A DNA stretch of 64,000 nucleotides from JABCPE02 sp963516675 (GCA_963516675.1 CAUQBH010000001.1:124001-188000), one strand, 5' to 3'; shown: positions 25,970 to 35,469, counted from the stretch's first letter. The notes: generated from the letters alone by a model not told the origin. Translations and numbers: made by a program.

Positions 25970-26521
25970 ATGCATTTTCTATCCAAAATTATTCTAAAAT
26001 TACTAAAAAAAAGCAGCTTAAAAAAGTTAAGCAGCGGTCCTAATAGTAACATAGGCGGAAATCTAAAAATTGGTGATTTTTGTAATTTTTCTTTTTATCC
26101 TAATGCTAAAAAAATAAACATTGGCAGTGGTTTTAGCATAAGAAACTATTGTAATATTTTGGTGAGTAATGATGCAGAGCTACACATTGGCAACAACGTT
26201 TTTATGAATAACTACTGCTCTATCAACTGTTTAGAAAAAATAGAAATAGGAGAAAATACGCTTTTTGGTGAAGGCGTGAAACTATATGACCACAACCATC
26301 AATATAGCGCCTCTCCAGAGTTTAGAGTAGAACATCAGAAATTCAATTCTGCTCCCATCAAAATAGGAAAAAACTGCTGGCTCGGGAGTAATGTAATCGT
26401 GCTAAAAGGAGTAACCATCGGCGATAATGTAATCATCGGCGCTGGTTGTATTATCCACAAAGACATCCCAGCTAACTCCATGATAATCAACAAACAAGAA
26501 CACATCGTAAAAAATCTTTGA
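25970..26521 (+). CDS. Left-handed beta-helix sugar O-acetyltransferase
   Basis: 183 residues of hexapeptide repeats (IGGNLKIGDFCNFS, IGSGFSIRNYCNIL, IGENTLFGEG) with the acetyltransferase loop KLYDHNHQYS, whose histidines are the likely catalytic base, and the closing IGKNCWLGSNVIVLKGVTIGDNVIIGAG. It transfers an acetyl group from acetyl-CoA to a sugar of a surface glycan. The stop overlaps the start region of the aminotransferase gene. Confidence 0.88.
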   Translation: MHFLSKIILKLLKKSSLKKLSSGPNSNIGGNLKIGDFCNFSFYPNAKKINIGSGFSIRNYCNILVSNDAELHIGNNVFMNNYCSINCLEKIEIGENTLFGEGVKLYDHNHQYSASPEFRVEHQKFNSAPIKIGKNCWLGSNVIVLKGVTIGDNVIIGAGCIIHKDIPANSMIINKQEHIVKNL

Positions 26522-26523
26522 TA

Positions 26524-27606
26524 ATGATACCTGTAACCAAACCTTTCCTCCCTCCAAAAGAGGAATATCTAAAATATATAGATGGAATCTGGAACCGCCA
26601 GTGGCTTACCAACATGGGACCTTTGGCTAGTCAGCTAGAAATGGAACTGAAAGAATTCCTCGATGTCCAGCATTTATTATTCGTAACCAATGGAACTGTG
26701 GCTATCCAAATGGCTATCAAGGCTTTGGATATAACGGGAGAGATTATAACCACACCGTTTTCATTTGTGGCGACTACAAGTTCTATTGTGTGGGAAGGCT
26801 GCACGCCGGTATTTGTGGATATTTGTCCTGATTCTCTATGCATAGATGCAGACAAAATAGAAGATGCCATCACAGAGAAAACCCAAGCTATCTTGGCTAC
26901 GCATGTCTACGGAAACCCTTGTGATGTGGTTAAAATAGAGCAGATTGCTAAAAAACATAATTTAAAAGTAATCTACGATGCAGCCCATGCTTTTGGAGTA
27001 AAAGTAAATGGAAAATCTGTTTTTGAATATGGTGATATTTCCACTTGTTCTCTGCATTCCACTAAACTCTATCATTCCGTGGAAGGTGGACTGATTATTA
27101 CCCAAAATCCTGATTTGCTTAAAAAACTGGCGTCTATTCGTAATTTTGGAATTTCTGGATTTGATTCGTTTTCGGAATTGGGAATTAATGGCAAAAACTC
27201 TGAGTTTCACGCCGCTATGGGATTAGCAAACCTAAAACATACCGAGGCAATCCACAACCAACGCAAAAAACTATCCGAATGCTATGATAAAAATCTAAAA
27301 AACCTAAAAGCACAAAAAGTAGTATGGCATAAGGATGCGACCCAAAACTACGCCTATTATCCTGTGGTTTTAGAATCGGAAGAGCTTTTATTAAAAATCA
27401 AAGCGGAACTGGACCTTAATGAAATCTTTACCCGAAGATATTTTTATCCGAGTTTGGCTTCTTCCCTTCCATACCTCCCAAAGGTGGAATTTCCTATCAC
27501 AGAGGATATTTCAAAAAGAGTGCTTTGTCTTCCGTTGTACTTTGATTTGACAGAAGAAGAAATTGATTATATTTGTCGTCTAATACTGAGAGTTCAAAAT
27601 AACTAA
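26524..27606 (+). CDS. DegT/DnrJ/EryC1/StrS family PLP aminotransferase
   Basis: 360 residues. It converts a keto-sugar nucleotide to an amino sugar. Landmarks are VTNGTVAIQMAIKAL, TTPFSFVATTSSI, VYDAAHAFGVKV and the PLP-lysine loop CSLHSTKLYHSVEGG. An ATG at 26524 is taken as start; a TTG at 26518 is also possible. It overlaps or abuts the preceding acetyltransferase, and an acetyltransferase (NeuD/PglD type) follows 3 bases downstream. An amino sugar made here and then N-acetylated by that enzyme, as in PglE-PglD, is a good inference. Confidence 0.92.
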   Translation: MIPVTKPFLPPKEEYLKYIDGIWNRQWLTNMGPLASQLEMELKEFLDVQHLLFVTNGTVAIQMAIKALDITGEIITTPFSFVATTSSIVWEGCTPVFVDICPDSLCIDADKIEDAITEKTQAILATHVYGNPCDVVKIEQIAKKHNLKVIYDAAHAFGVKVNGKSVFEYGDISTCSLHSTKLYHSVEGGLIITQNPDLLKKLASIRNFGISGFDSFSELGINGKNSEFHAAMGLANLKHTEAIHNQRKKLSECYDKNLKNLKAQKVVWHKDATQNYAYYPVVLESEELLLKIKAELDLNEIFTRRYFYPSLASSLPYLPKVEFPITEDISKRVLCLPLYFDLTEEEIDYICRLILRVQNN

Positions 27607-27609
27607 AAA

Positions 27610-28245
27610 ATGTTAATTATTGGAGCGAAAGGATTTGCAAAAGAAATTCTAGAAATTTGTCATCAAAACGACCAGTTAGAAAACCTTCATTTTTATGATG
27701 ATGTAAGCCCTGAATCTCCTAATAAGCTTTTTGGATGTTTTCCCATTATCAAAAACATCACAGATGCTGAACATTATTTTAATTATATTGATAATCGTTT
27801 TACTATCGGGGTAGGGAATCCTAAAATCCGACAAATACTATTTGAAAAATTTCATTCTATCGGTGGGGAAATAGTCTCTACTATTAGTTCAAAAGCAGAA
27901 ATTGGTTCATATGGTATAAATATTGGAAAAGGAGCTAATATTCTCGCAGGAGCTAAAATTTCTAACGATGTAAACATAGGTAAAGCACCCATTATTTACT
28001 ACAATTCTATCATCACTCATGATTGTACAATAGGAGATTTTGCAGAAATATCTCCTAATGCTGTCCTTTTGGGGCGAACTACAATAGGAAATCATGTTCA
28101 TATTGGCGCGAGTGCAACTATTCTACCTGATATTAAAATAGGAAACAATGTCACTATTGGAGCTGGAAGTGTAGTAACAAAGGATATCCCAGACAATACG
28201 ATAGTAGCAGGAGTACCTGCCAAAGTCTTAAGAATAAAAGACTAA
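27610..28245 (+). CDS. NeuD/PglD family sugar acetyltransferase
   Basis: 211 residues. A small Rossmann-like N-terminus (MLIIGAKGFAKEILEI) is followed by left-handed beta-helix repeats with the catalytic region SIITHDCTIGDFAEISPNAVL and the C-terminal VVTKDIPDNTIVAGVPAKV. PglD and its relatives N-acetylate 4-amino sugars made by the neighbouring DegT aminotransferase; that is the likely role here. It is more AT-rich than the preceding genes, as is the rest of the block up to 29.6 kb. Confidence 0.92.
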   Translation: MLIIGAKGFAKEILEICHQNDQLENLHFYDDVSPESPNKLFGCFPIIKNITDAEHYFNYIDNRFTIGVGNPKIRQILFEKFHSIGGEIVSTISSKAEIGSYGINIGKGANILAGAKISNDVNIGKAPIIYYNSIITHDCTIGDFAEISPNAVLLGRTTIGNHVHIGASATILPDIKIGNNVTIGAGSVVTKDIPDNTIVAGVPAKVLRIKD

Positions 28246-28382
28246 CAACCCTTATACAATTTGTTTTCTCTGACTTAAAAGATTTACTTAACTTTTTTAA
28301 ATCCGTTAAGTGTTTTGAACTATATTCCATAAATTTATTAACTTTGTGGGTGCCTTATATTTGTTTTATTTAAACCTTATTT

Positions 28383-29363
28383 ATGGAATTTAATAAAGAG
28401 AAATCAGTAATGATTTCAGTAATAATGTCGGTATATAATGCAGAAAAATATTTAGATTTAGCCATTGAATCTATTCTTAATCAAAGTTTTCGAGACTTTG
28501 AATTCATTATTATTGAAGACTGCTCTACTGATAATTCTTTGGAAATTTTGAAAAATTATGCAGAGAAAGATTCTCGTATTAAAATTATCCAAAAAACAGA
28601 AAATAAACGAATGAAAGGTTTTATAGAAAACCTCAACATAGGCTTAAAAGAAGCTAAAGGGAAATATATCGCAAGAATGGATGCTGATGATATATCCCAC
28701 CCTAGCCGTTTTGAGAAACAGGTTGGCTTTTTAGAATCACATTCTGATATTTTTATGGTCGGTAGTTCCATTAATTTCATTAATGAAAAAGGGGAAATTA
28801 CGGGAAAACTTCCAGCTTTAGAAGCAGATCATGAAATAAAAAGACAAATGCCTGTAAAAATATCTATGTTTCACCCTGTTATCATGTTTCGGAATGAAAA
28901 AGAGGTTAGGTATAGAGAAAAAATCTTTTATTGTGAAGATTATGATTTATATCTGAGATTAATACTTGAGGGTAAAAAGTTTCATAATTTCTCAGAAGCC
29001 CTTTTGGATTACCGATTGCTTAATTCTTCCATTTCAAGAAAAGATAGCAAATTCATCAAATTTCTTTTTATAGAAAAGATGAAACATTTTTATTATGAAC
29101 GAAAGGAAAAAGGATATGATTCTTACAAAAATTTCGTTCCTGATGATTTTTTAAACATACTAAATACGGATTCTCCATCTTCAAAAGAAGATCTTTTATT
29201 TTCTATAAAAGTATCTGTGAAGTATGAATATAAAGAAGAATTTAATATTTTAGTAAAAAAAATACAAAAACAATATCCTGAAACTAAAATTCTGCTCTAT
29301 AAAATACTTAATTCTTTGCCTTCTGTGATATCAAAAATTTATTTCAAATTTTTATCCAAATAA
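28383..29363 (+). CDS. Family 2 glycosyltransferase
   Basis: 326 residues with ISVIMSVYNAEKYLDLAIES, FIIIEDCSTDNSLE and the DXD motif MDADDISHPSRFEKQ, typical of LgtD/WcaA-like enzymes. It adds one sugar in surface-polysaccharide synthesis; donor and acceptor are unknown. The ATG at 28383 lies 137 bases after the acetyltransferase gene, a gap that contains possible -7 boxes (TAACTTTG at 28339, TATATTTG at 28356), so it may have its own promoter. Confidence 0.88.
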   Translation: MEFNKEKSVMISVIMSVYNAEKYLDLAIESILNQSFRDFEFIIIEDCSTDNSLEILKNYAEKDSRIKIIQKTENKRMKGFIENLNIGLKEAKGKYIARMDADDISHPSRFEKQVGFLESHSDIFMVGSSINFINEKGEITGKLPALEADHEIKRQMPVKISMFHPVIMFRNEKEVRYREKIFYCEDYDLYLRLILEGKKFHNFSEALLDYRLLNSSISRKDSKFIKFLFIEKMKHFYYERKEKGYDSYKNFVPDDFLNILNTDSPSSKEDLLFSIKVSVKYEYKEEFNILVKKIQKQYPETKILLYKILNSLPSVISKIYFKFLSK

Positions 29364-29374
29364 AAAATATAAAA

Positions 29375-29581
29375 ATGAAAAAAACAATTATCCTTGGGTA
29401 CGATCGTTGGTATGGATTTGAACAAGAATTCATAAAAAACCTTGAATTTTTAGGTTATGAAGTAATTCCTATTACAACTAACAATTGCTTCACTTATAAA
29501 ATTCAAAGAGTAATCTCTTTTATACTGAAAAAATTTTTCAATAATAAAGAAATAGAAAAAAATCTAAAAATAGAGCAATAA
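29375..29581 (+). pseudogene. N-terminal fragment of a glycosyltransferase-like gene
   Basis: 68 codons starting MKKTIILGYDRWYGFEQEF and ending at a stop in lysine/isoleucine-rich sequence. The opening (IILGYD...FIKNLEFLGYEVIPI) looks like the first beta-alpha-beta unit of GT-B enzymes such as CgeB-like proteins, but the remaining ~300 residues expected are missing. No continuation is seen in the next 85 bases before the following gene. Probably a remnant left by gene exchange within the polysaccharide locus; a real small protein is less likely. Confidence 0.55.
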
Positions 29582-29666
29582 ATCTGCCTTTTGAAAAAAT
29601 ATAGAACCTGCTTCTAACGCCTCCTAACTTTAAAGATTATACTTTCAAAATAAAGAAAATAATCAA

Positions 29667-30689
29667 ATGAAAACCAGCATCCTCATAAAATCCTTCAACC
29701 GAGCTTTTTATCTCGATAGATGCCTTAAAAGCATTAAGACCTATGTGACTGGTAATTATAAAGTTACCATTCTTGATGATGGTACACCACAGAAATATTT
29801 GGATAAAATACAAGAACTCCATCCTGAAGTGACCATTCTAAAATCCGAAAATTACAAGGATAAGGAACAAGCCATAAAAGACAATCTGGAACAAGGAAAA
29901 GAAATCAATGGTTTTCAAATTCCGACTAAATTATGGAGGAATGCTGCACAAGAGGCTTCAGAGTATTTCATCATGACAGAAGACGATGTTTGGTTTACCG
30001 AAAATGTGGATATAGACCAATTAAGAGAAAACGCCCAAAAGTATAACATCAGCCTTTTAAAATTAGGTTGGTTAGGTAATACCAAAGACCTGCAATGGGT
30101 AAACAAAGAGTCTATCGATAACACACTAGACAGCATTTATCCTAAAGATTTATTCCTATCTCATCCGCTCGTTATGGATTGGTTTTTCTACAATAAGTTT
30201 AAATTTTTCTCACTATTATTTAAACTAAAAAAGGTTGATAATGAAACCCCTCTGAAATATTGGGCATTAAATTCCATTCTTATGGGATTTTGGAAAAAGG
30301 AATACTGGCTATATGTTTGGAAAGATTCTTTTGGTAAAGTAGATGAAAAACAACAACTTAGAAACGCATCCATTTACTACCGAAAACATAGAAACAATCG
30401 CAATTTCATCGCTCACCTAAAAAAAGAAAGCATGAAAACTACATTCCAGTCCTCCGCTACCAATTCCTATCATTCGTATGGATTTGATTTTGATGTGAAT
30501 CTATTCAATCATCTTATCAATGAGGCTTGGCTTGCGGGTGATTTTGATGCTTTAGAAAATTTTCCAAAAGACTTTTCTACTGAGTATTTTGAAACTTTTA
30601 TTAAAGAAAAAATCAATATCCAAGAGTTCAGAAAATGGGCTGAATGTTTCAAAAATCAATACAGAAACCTAGGATGCGAAATAGAATAA
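29667..30689 (+). CDS. Putative glycosyltransferase (GT2-like)
   Basis: 340 residues. The N-terminus TSILIKSFNRAFYLDRCLKS, the following VTILDDGTPQKYLDKI and the acidic ASEYFIMTEDDVWFTEN are those of a GT-A glycosyltransferase, with EDD in place of DXD. The C-terminal half is helical and unlike common GT2 enzymes. It is the last gene of the polysaccharide block and ends at a bidirectional terminator. Confidence 0.8.
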   Translation: MKTSILIKSFNRAFYLDRCLKSIKTYVTGNYKVTILDDGTPQKYLDKIQELHPEVTILKSENYKDKEQAIKDNLEQGKEINGFQIPTKLWRNAAQEASEYFIMTEDDVWFTENVDIDQLRENAQKYNISLLKLGWLGNTKDLQWVNKESIDNTLDSIYPKDLFLSHPLVMDWFFYNKFKFFSLLFKLKKVDNETPLKYWALNSILMGFWKKEYWLYVWKDSFGKVDEKQQLRNASIYYRKHRNNRNFIAHLKKESMKTTFQSSATNSYHSYGFDFDVNLFNHLINEAWLAGDFDALENFPKDFSTEYFETFIKEKINIQEFRKWAECFKNQYRNLGCEIE

Positions 30690-30711
30690 AGAGACTTTAA
30701 AAGTCTCTTTA
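30688..30711. terminator. Bidirectional terminator at the end of the glycan block
   Basis: AAAGAGACTT and AAGTCTCTTT form a long perfect stem between two convergent genes, with A and T runs on the two sides. Confidence 0.85.
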
Positions 30712-30717
30712 TTTATT

Positions 30718-31824
30718 TTATTCGAAAAATAGTTTCTTCAAATCTCTATACTTCCACCATTGTTTTTTCATGGTCGGACGCTCCACAAAGACAAAAAACA
30801 CAGCAGATATCAGAAGGGTTACAATAGATATAATTATAAGCCTTGTAAAAAGATTGTAAATCGGATCACCAAAGAATTCTTTCCCTTTGAAAAACATCCC
30901 AAAAAATATATATATTATCTTATGATGTAGCATATAAATCGAGTAGCACATCCCTCCAATAATATACACTGGACGAAACTCCATCAGCTTTTTCCAAAGA
31001 ATAGAAAACTGCGTAAAAAATAACAAAATAAAAACATACAACAAATAAAACTCCATCCAAACATTTCCCTGCCAAAATATCACAAATGTAATAACACACA
31101 AAATATCAAAAACATAGGAAGACTTTATCTTATTTGAATATTCAAGGGATAAATCTGCAACTAAAAAACCATTGATGAAACAATGCAAATAATTCAAAAT
31201 ACTATGAAATCCTGCATCAATCCCCAAAAGTGGCCAAAAAGCAACAATCCCAAACATCAAAGCCCTTCTTACCCATTTAGGAAGTTTAAATATTACCAAT
31301 GAAAGAAGTGGCGCTAATATATAAAACTGAACTTCTATTTCGAGCGTCCATAAAACAATGTTAATCAATGGATAGCGATCCTCAGAAAAAACAATTTTAT
31401 GCACATAAAACAATGATGCCAAAAAGTTTGGAAATATTTCTTGAAAATTCTTATTTCCTAAAACTGTTGAAATAAATAGAAACAATACTAATTGGACAAT
31501 ATAAGGTGGTTCCAGCCGAGTAAGTCTTCTCAAAAAATAATCCTTAATGGAAACCTTCTTACCCTCATATACATATTGTTTTATAAAAGGAAGTGACAAT
31601 ATAAATCCGCTAATTCCAAAAAATAAATAAACTCCTGGGTGTCCTATTCCATTCGCAAATAAAGGAAAAATATAACTATACTCCTTTATTTCAGGAAAGT
31701 TTACCAAATGATTGGCAAAAAAATGACAAATAAAAGCATTTGCGAGTGCTACGAATCTCAGTCCATCAATATATTTTATAATGTTTCCTGATGAGGTAAC
31801 CCTTTCCAGTAAATGTATATTCAT
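30718..31824 (-). CDS. Acyltransferase 3 family membrane protein (OafA-like)
   Basis: 368 residues with about ten membrane helices. Conserved sites are the N-terminal IDGLRFVALANAFICHFFANH (Arg and active-site His), the FFGISGFILSLPF loop and DYFLRRLTRLEPPY. Such proteins transfer acyl groups to sugars of lipopolysaccharide, peptidoglycan or other glycans. It lies 28 bases downstream of the KAS III gene, at the end of the aroC operon. Confidence 0.9.
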   Translation of the reverse strand: MNIHLLERVTSSGNIIKYIDGLRFVALANAFICHFFANHLVNFPEIKEYSYIFPLFANGIGHPGVYLFFGISGFILSLPFIKQYVYEGKKVSIKDYFLRRLTRLEPPYIVQLVLFLFISTVLGNKNFQEIFPNFLASLFYVHKIVFSEDRYPLINIVLWTLEIEVQFYILAPLLSLVIFKLPKWVRRALMFGIVAFWPLLGIDAGFHSILNYLHCFINGFLVADLSLEYSNKIKSSYVFDILCVITFVIFWQGNVWMEFYLLYVFILLFFTQFSILWKKLMEFRPVYIIGGMCYSIYMLHHKIIYIFFGMFFKGKEFFGDPIYNLFTRLIIISIVTLLISAVFFVFVERPTMKKQWWKYRDLKKLFFE

Positions 31825-31852
31825 ACTCTGCTGTTTTTTATTTATTTTTTTC

Positions 31853-32818
31853 TTATAATTCTACTATCGTTGCCCCCCAAGAAAGTCCCACTCCGAAGCC
31901 TATCAACATTATCTTCTGTCCTCTTTTTACTTTTCCTGTTTCTAGTGCATCTTTCAGTGCAATCGGAATGGTAGAAGAAACTGTATTCCCATATTTCTCT
32001 AAATTGATATAGAATTTTTCCTCTGGAATCTCCAAAATTTCCCGCTGTCTTCTCAGAATATGCGCATTTGCTTGGTGAAAAATATAATAATCCACATCAT
32101 TTTTAGTTAAATTATTCTTCTCCAAAATTTCTTTCACCAGCGCGGGAATTTTCTCTATAGTAAATATAAATATATTTTGCCCATTCATATACAGACAGTT
32201 ACCAGCCTCATCTTCCTTATTTATACGATTTCTACCACCGCCATTTCTCACAATGAGATTATCATATCCGCTGCCATCTGTCCCTAAAATGAATTGAAAA
32301 TTCTCTTTAGTTTCATCCTTTTGTATCAAGGTCGCTGCCGCCCCATCCCCAAAAATAGTTCGGTTAGACTTATCAGATTTTCTAAGATATTTAGTATAAG
32401 TTTCTGCTGTTACCAATAGAATATTTTGGGCTACACCTGTTGCAATAAGCCCCTTTGCTATGCTAAGACCATAGACAAAGCCAGAGCAACCAAGATTAAA
32501 ATCCAAAGCTCCGATGTCCTTTCTCAGTCCCAATCTGTCCTGTAAAATACAAGCTGTGGTAGGAAGATGATAATCAGGACTTTGCGTACAAAACAAGATA
32601 AAATCTATTTCGTTTTTATCTATTTTTTTTAATAGTTTCTCAGAAGCTTTCACCGCCAGCTCCAGCACTGTTTCCTCTGCTGATGCTGTATATCGCTGTT
32701 TTACACCGACTTTATTAAAAATTTTCTCCGGGCTCCACTCTGGAAACTCCTTTTGTAAATCTTCGTTTGTTACTTTTTTTTCTGGAAAATATGTTTCTAT
32801 TTCAGAAATTCTAAACAT
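31853..32818 (-). CDS. 3-oxoacyl-ACP synthase III (KAS III, FabH-like)
   Basis: 321 residues. Claisen condensation of an acyl-CoA with malonyl-ACP. The triad is complete: Cys in DFNLGCSGFVYGLSIA, His in FHQANAHILRRQ and Asn in KYGNTVSSTIPIAL. It could start fatty-acid synthesis or a specialised acyl product; the neighbouring membrane acyltransferase 3 allows the second, but no other biosynthetic genes are adjacent. It follows the OsmC gene with only 2 intervening bases. Confidence 0.93.
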   Translation of the reverse strand: MFRISEIETYFPEKKVTNEDLQKEFPEWSPEKIFNKVGVKQRYTASAEETVLELAVKASEKLLKKIDKNEIDFILFCTQSPDYHLPTTACILQDRLGLRKDIGALDFNLGCSGFVYGLSIAKGLIATGVAQNILLVTAETYTKYLRKSDKSNRTIFGDGAAATLIQKDETKENFQFILGTDGSGYDNLIVRNGGGRNRINKEDEAGNCLYMNGQNIFIFTIEKIPALVKEILEKNNLTKNDVDYYIFHQANAHILRRQREILEIPEEKFYINLEKYGNTVSSTIPIALKDALETGKVKRGQKIMLIGFGVGLSWGATIVEL

Positions 32819-32820
32819 CT

Positions 32821-33243
32821 TTAGTCTACTTTTATACCATTCACATATATTTGATACCCCACCTCTACATTGGGTTCAAGTGTCTTAGAAACAGAGCAGT
32901 ATTTCGCAAAGGATAAGTCTGCTGCTTTTCTTGCCTTTTCAGGATTCACATCTCCATCTACATAGAATTTTACCATTATATTTCTAAATGGTTTCGCCTC
33001 CCCTTCTACTACTCTCTCGCCTTCTACCTCTGCCGAAAACTTGGTAATCTGCTGTTTCTGTTTTTTTAGAATGCTGACTACATCTATTCCGCTGCAGCCC
33101 GCCACAGACATCAGCAGAGCCTCCATAGGGCTCACACCGTTGTTTTTGTCCTCGCCTATATTATTGAGCAAGATTTTCTGACCATTTTCATTTGCACATT
33201 CGAAAAGAAAATCGTCATTTATTCTGTTTAAAGTGATTTTCAT
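32821..33243 (-). CDS. OsmC family protein
   Basis: 140-residue OsmC/Ohr-type protein with the peroxidatic region GVSPMEALLMSVAGCSGIDVVSIL (one conserved Cys) and C-terminal CSVSKTLEPNVEVGYQI (second Cys). Family members reduce organic or fatty-acid peroxides, using dihydrolipoyl or thioredoxin donors. It lies between a thioredoxin-fold gene and the KAS III gene, with gaps of 6 and 2 bases, so it is cotranscribed. Confidence 0.9.
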   Translation of the reverse strand: MKITLNRINDDFLFECANENGQKILLNNIGEDKNNGVSPMEALLMSVAGCSGIDVVSILKKQKQQITKFSAEVEGERVVEGEAKPFRNIMVKFYVDGDVNPEKARKAADLSFAKYCSVSKTLEPNVEVGYQIYVNGIKVD

Positions 33244-33249
33244 CGGTCT

Positions 33250-33807
33250 TTATTTCCATTTAATGTTACAACCAAGGCTCGGTCTCTGCAGTTCTTCCTG
33301 TGGCTGACCTGCCAAAAGATTTTCAAAAGCAATGACTAAATCCTCGCCCGTAATCTCCTTATTATTCCCAGGTCTGGAATCATCCATTTGACCACGATAA
33401 ATCAAATCCAGCTTGTCATCAAAGAAATAAAAATCTGGCGTACATGCCGCATCATAGGCCTTTGCCACAGCTTGGCTCTCATCGTACAAATACGGAAAAG
33501 TGAAACCTTTTTCCTCCGCAAAATCCACCATCTGCTCTGGCGAATCAGCTGGATAATTTATCACATCATTAGAATTTATCGCGATAAACTCTATTCCTTT
33601 CCCTTTATAATCTTCGTAAAGTTCAGCTAATTTCTCAATCACATGAATCACAAACGGACAGTGGTTACACATGAAAATAACCAAAGTTCCTTTGCTTCCC
33701 TTTAAATCTTCCAAACTCTGTAACTCGTTGTTTTTCTCAGGATTAGGCAACTCAAAAAACGGAGCTTTTGTTCCTAATGCCAGCATATTTGAAGGTGTAT
33801 TTGCCAT
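33250..33807 (-). CDS. AhpC/TSA-type thioredoxin-like protein
   Basis: 185 residues. FELPNPEKNNELQSLEDLKGSKGTLV then VIFMCNHCPFVIHVIEKL gives a CNHC redox motif in the place of the thioredoxin CxxC, and YDAACTPDFYFFDDKL carries the cis-Pro and a third Cys. It is a cytoplasmic peroxiredoxin/thiol-disulphide relative whose substrate is unknown. It belongs to the aroC-to-acyltransferase operon. Confidence 0.88.
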   Translation of the reverse strand: MANTPSNMLALGTKAPFFELPNPEKNNELQSLEDLKGSKGTLVIFMCNHCPFVIHVIEKLAELYEDYKGKGIEFIAINSNDVINYPADSPEQMVDFAEEKGFTFPYLYDESQAVAKAYDAACTPDFYFFDDKLDLIYRGQMDDSRPGNNKEITGEDLVIAFENLLAGQPQEELQRPSLGCNIKWK

Positions 33808-33822
33808 AATTTTTCTTTATTT

Positions 33823-34395
33823 TTAAATTAAATCTAATATTTCAGTGATTACATCATACCCTCTATTTTTCGCATAATAGACCTGTAAATCATTGTAAAA
33901 CTGAGTTTTAGGGTAGTTTTCTGGGTCGGCTTTGTATTTTTTTAAAAGTTCTGTTCCATAGGCTGGTCTCGGCCCCCAGTGCGCTATCACTCCATCGTTT
34001 TCATCTAAAAGAACCACGATAGGAATAGAACGCGTTCCATTGGTCAAAAATCGGTCTATCAAATCTGGATTTTCATCACGATAGACAATTTTCACCTCGT
34101 TTCTCCCTTCGAAAAATAGCGAAACCGCTGGCACTGTCTGCCCTGCATCTCCGCACCAACCTTCGGAAATAATCAGAATTTTTCCTTTAAAGTTCTTATT
34201 TTCAAGGGTTTTTACCTGCTCTTCATTGGGCTTATAGACCTTCATCATTCTGCTCATTCTCTGCACCCCCAGTTTATAATATTCCAGCATTTCTTTTTCT
34301 GCTGGAGTTAGTTTTTCTTCGTCTTTATTAACAATTTCTTCTGTTTTCTTGAAATATTCCTCAAAAGAAATCCCTTTTTCCCAATATTTTTTCAT
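33823..34395 (-). CDS. Thioredoxin family protein
   Basis: 190 residues. ILIISEGWCGDAGQTVPAVSLFF has a single active-site Cys (CGDA in place of CGPC) and GTRSIPIVVLLDENDGV carries the cis-Pro. The atypical site suggests it is not a dithiol reductase; it may bind a thiol or act through one Cys. The second gene of the operon, 12 bases after aroC. Confidence 0.85.
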   Translation of the reverse strand: MKKYWEKGISFEEYFKKTEEIVNKDEEKLTPAEKEMLEYYKLGVQRMSRMMKVYKPNEEQVKTLENKNFKGKILIISEGWCGDAGQTVPAVSLFFEGRNEVKIVYRDENPDLIDRFLTNGTRSIPIVVLLDENDGVIAHWGPRPAYGTELLKKYKADPENYPKTQFYNDLQVYYAKNRGYDVITEILDLI

Positions 34396-34407
34396 TTTGT
34401 TTTCTTA

Positions 34408-35469
34408 TTAAATTTTTCTCTGTTTATCAATGAAATACATATCCGCTAAAACGAATGCCGAAAGAGCATCCACGACAGGAACCGCTCTCGGCAGCACGCA
34501 TGGGTCATGCCTTCCCTTTCCTTCTAATTTTATGATATTCCCTGCATTGTCTATACTTTCCTGTGGCATCATCAGCGTAGAAACAGGCTTAAACGCCACT
34601 CGGAAATATATGTCCATTCCATTAGAAATTCCTCCTTGTATCCCGCCCGAATGGTTGGTTTTGATAGTTCCATCAGCATTGAAAATATCATTCTGCGCCG
34701 AGCCAGACATTTTTGCTCCCTCAAATCCTGCTCCATACTCAAAACCTTTACAAGCATTGATGCCAAGCATCGCCTTTCCCAGTTCTGCATGAAGTTTATT
34801 AAAAACAGGCTCTCCCAAGCCTTTTGGAGCGTTTTTTACTACACAAGTTATCGTTCCTCCTACTGTATCGCCTTTTTTTCTCGCTTGTTCTATCCGCTCT
34901 ATCATGAGCTTTGCGGTAGTTTCATCTGGGCATCTCACTTCATTTTCATCTATTTTTGAAAGATCAAGCTCCTGATAAGGCTTTATACAAGAAACTTCCC
35001 CCACCGATGACACATAAGAATAAATGTCAACTTCTGGCAGCAGGTGTTTCGCCAAAGTCCCTGCTACTACCCAGTTCAGAGTTTCCCTCGCAGAAGAACG
35101 CCCGCCACCTCGGTAATCCCTAAAACCAAATTTTTGGTCATATGTATAATCTGCATGAGATGGGCGATAGGCACGAGCCAAATGCTCATAATCTTTTGTT
35201 TTTTGATTCTCATTTTCAACCAAAAAACTTATCGGCATTCCTGTAGTTTTCCCTTCAAAAATCCCTGAAAGAAACCTCACTTCATCCGCCTCTTTTCTCT
35301 GTGTGACGATAGCCGACTGCCCTGGTTTTCTTCTATTTAGCTGATGCTGAATCTCATCAAAATCAATTTTCACGCCTGCTGGAAAATTGGTCAAAATACC
35401 GCCATAAGCCTCCCCATGGCTCTCACCAAAGGAAGAAAAAGTCAGATAATTGCCCAATGTCCCAAACAT
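34408..35469 (-). CDS. aroC: Chorismate synthase
   Basis: Last step of the shikimate pathway: EPSP to chorismate, needing reduced FMN. 353 residues from the ATG at 35469 (MFGTLGNYLTFSSFGESHG). Signatures are GESHGEAYGGIL, RPSHADYTYDQKFGFRDYRGGGR...SARET and the C-terminal KGRHDPCVLPRAVPVV. An upstream in-frame ATG adds only five residues and is not used. It leads the six-gene operon ending in the acyltransferase. Confidence 0.97.
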   Translation of the reverse strand: MFGTLGNYLTFSSFGESHGEAYGGILTNFPAGVKIDFDEIQHQLNRRKPGQSAIVTQRKEADEVRFLSGIFEGKTTGMPISFLVENENQKTKDYEHLARAYRPSHADYTYDQKFGFRDYRGGGRSSARETLNWVVAGTLAKHLLPEVDIYSYVSSVGEVSCIKPYQELDLSKIDENEVRCPDETTAKLMIERIEQARKKGDTVGGTITCVVKNAPKGLGEPVFNKLHAELGKAMLGINACKGFEYGAGFEGAKMSGSAQNDIFNADGTIKTNHSGGIQGGISNGMDIYFRVAFKPVSTLMMPQESIDNAGNIIKLEGKGRHDPCVLPRAVPVVDALSAFVLADMYFIDKQRKI

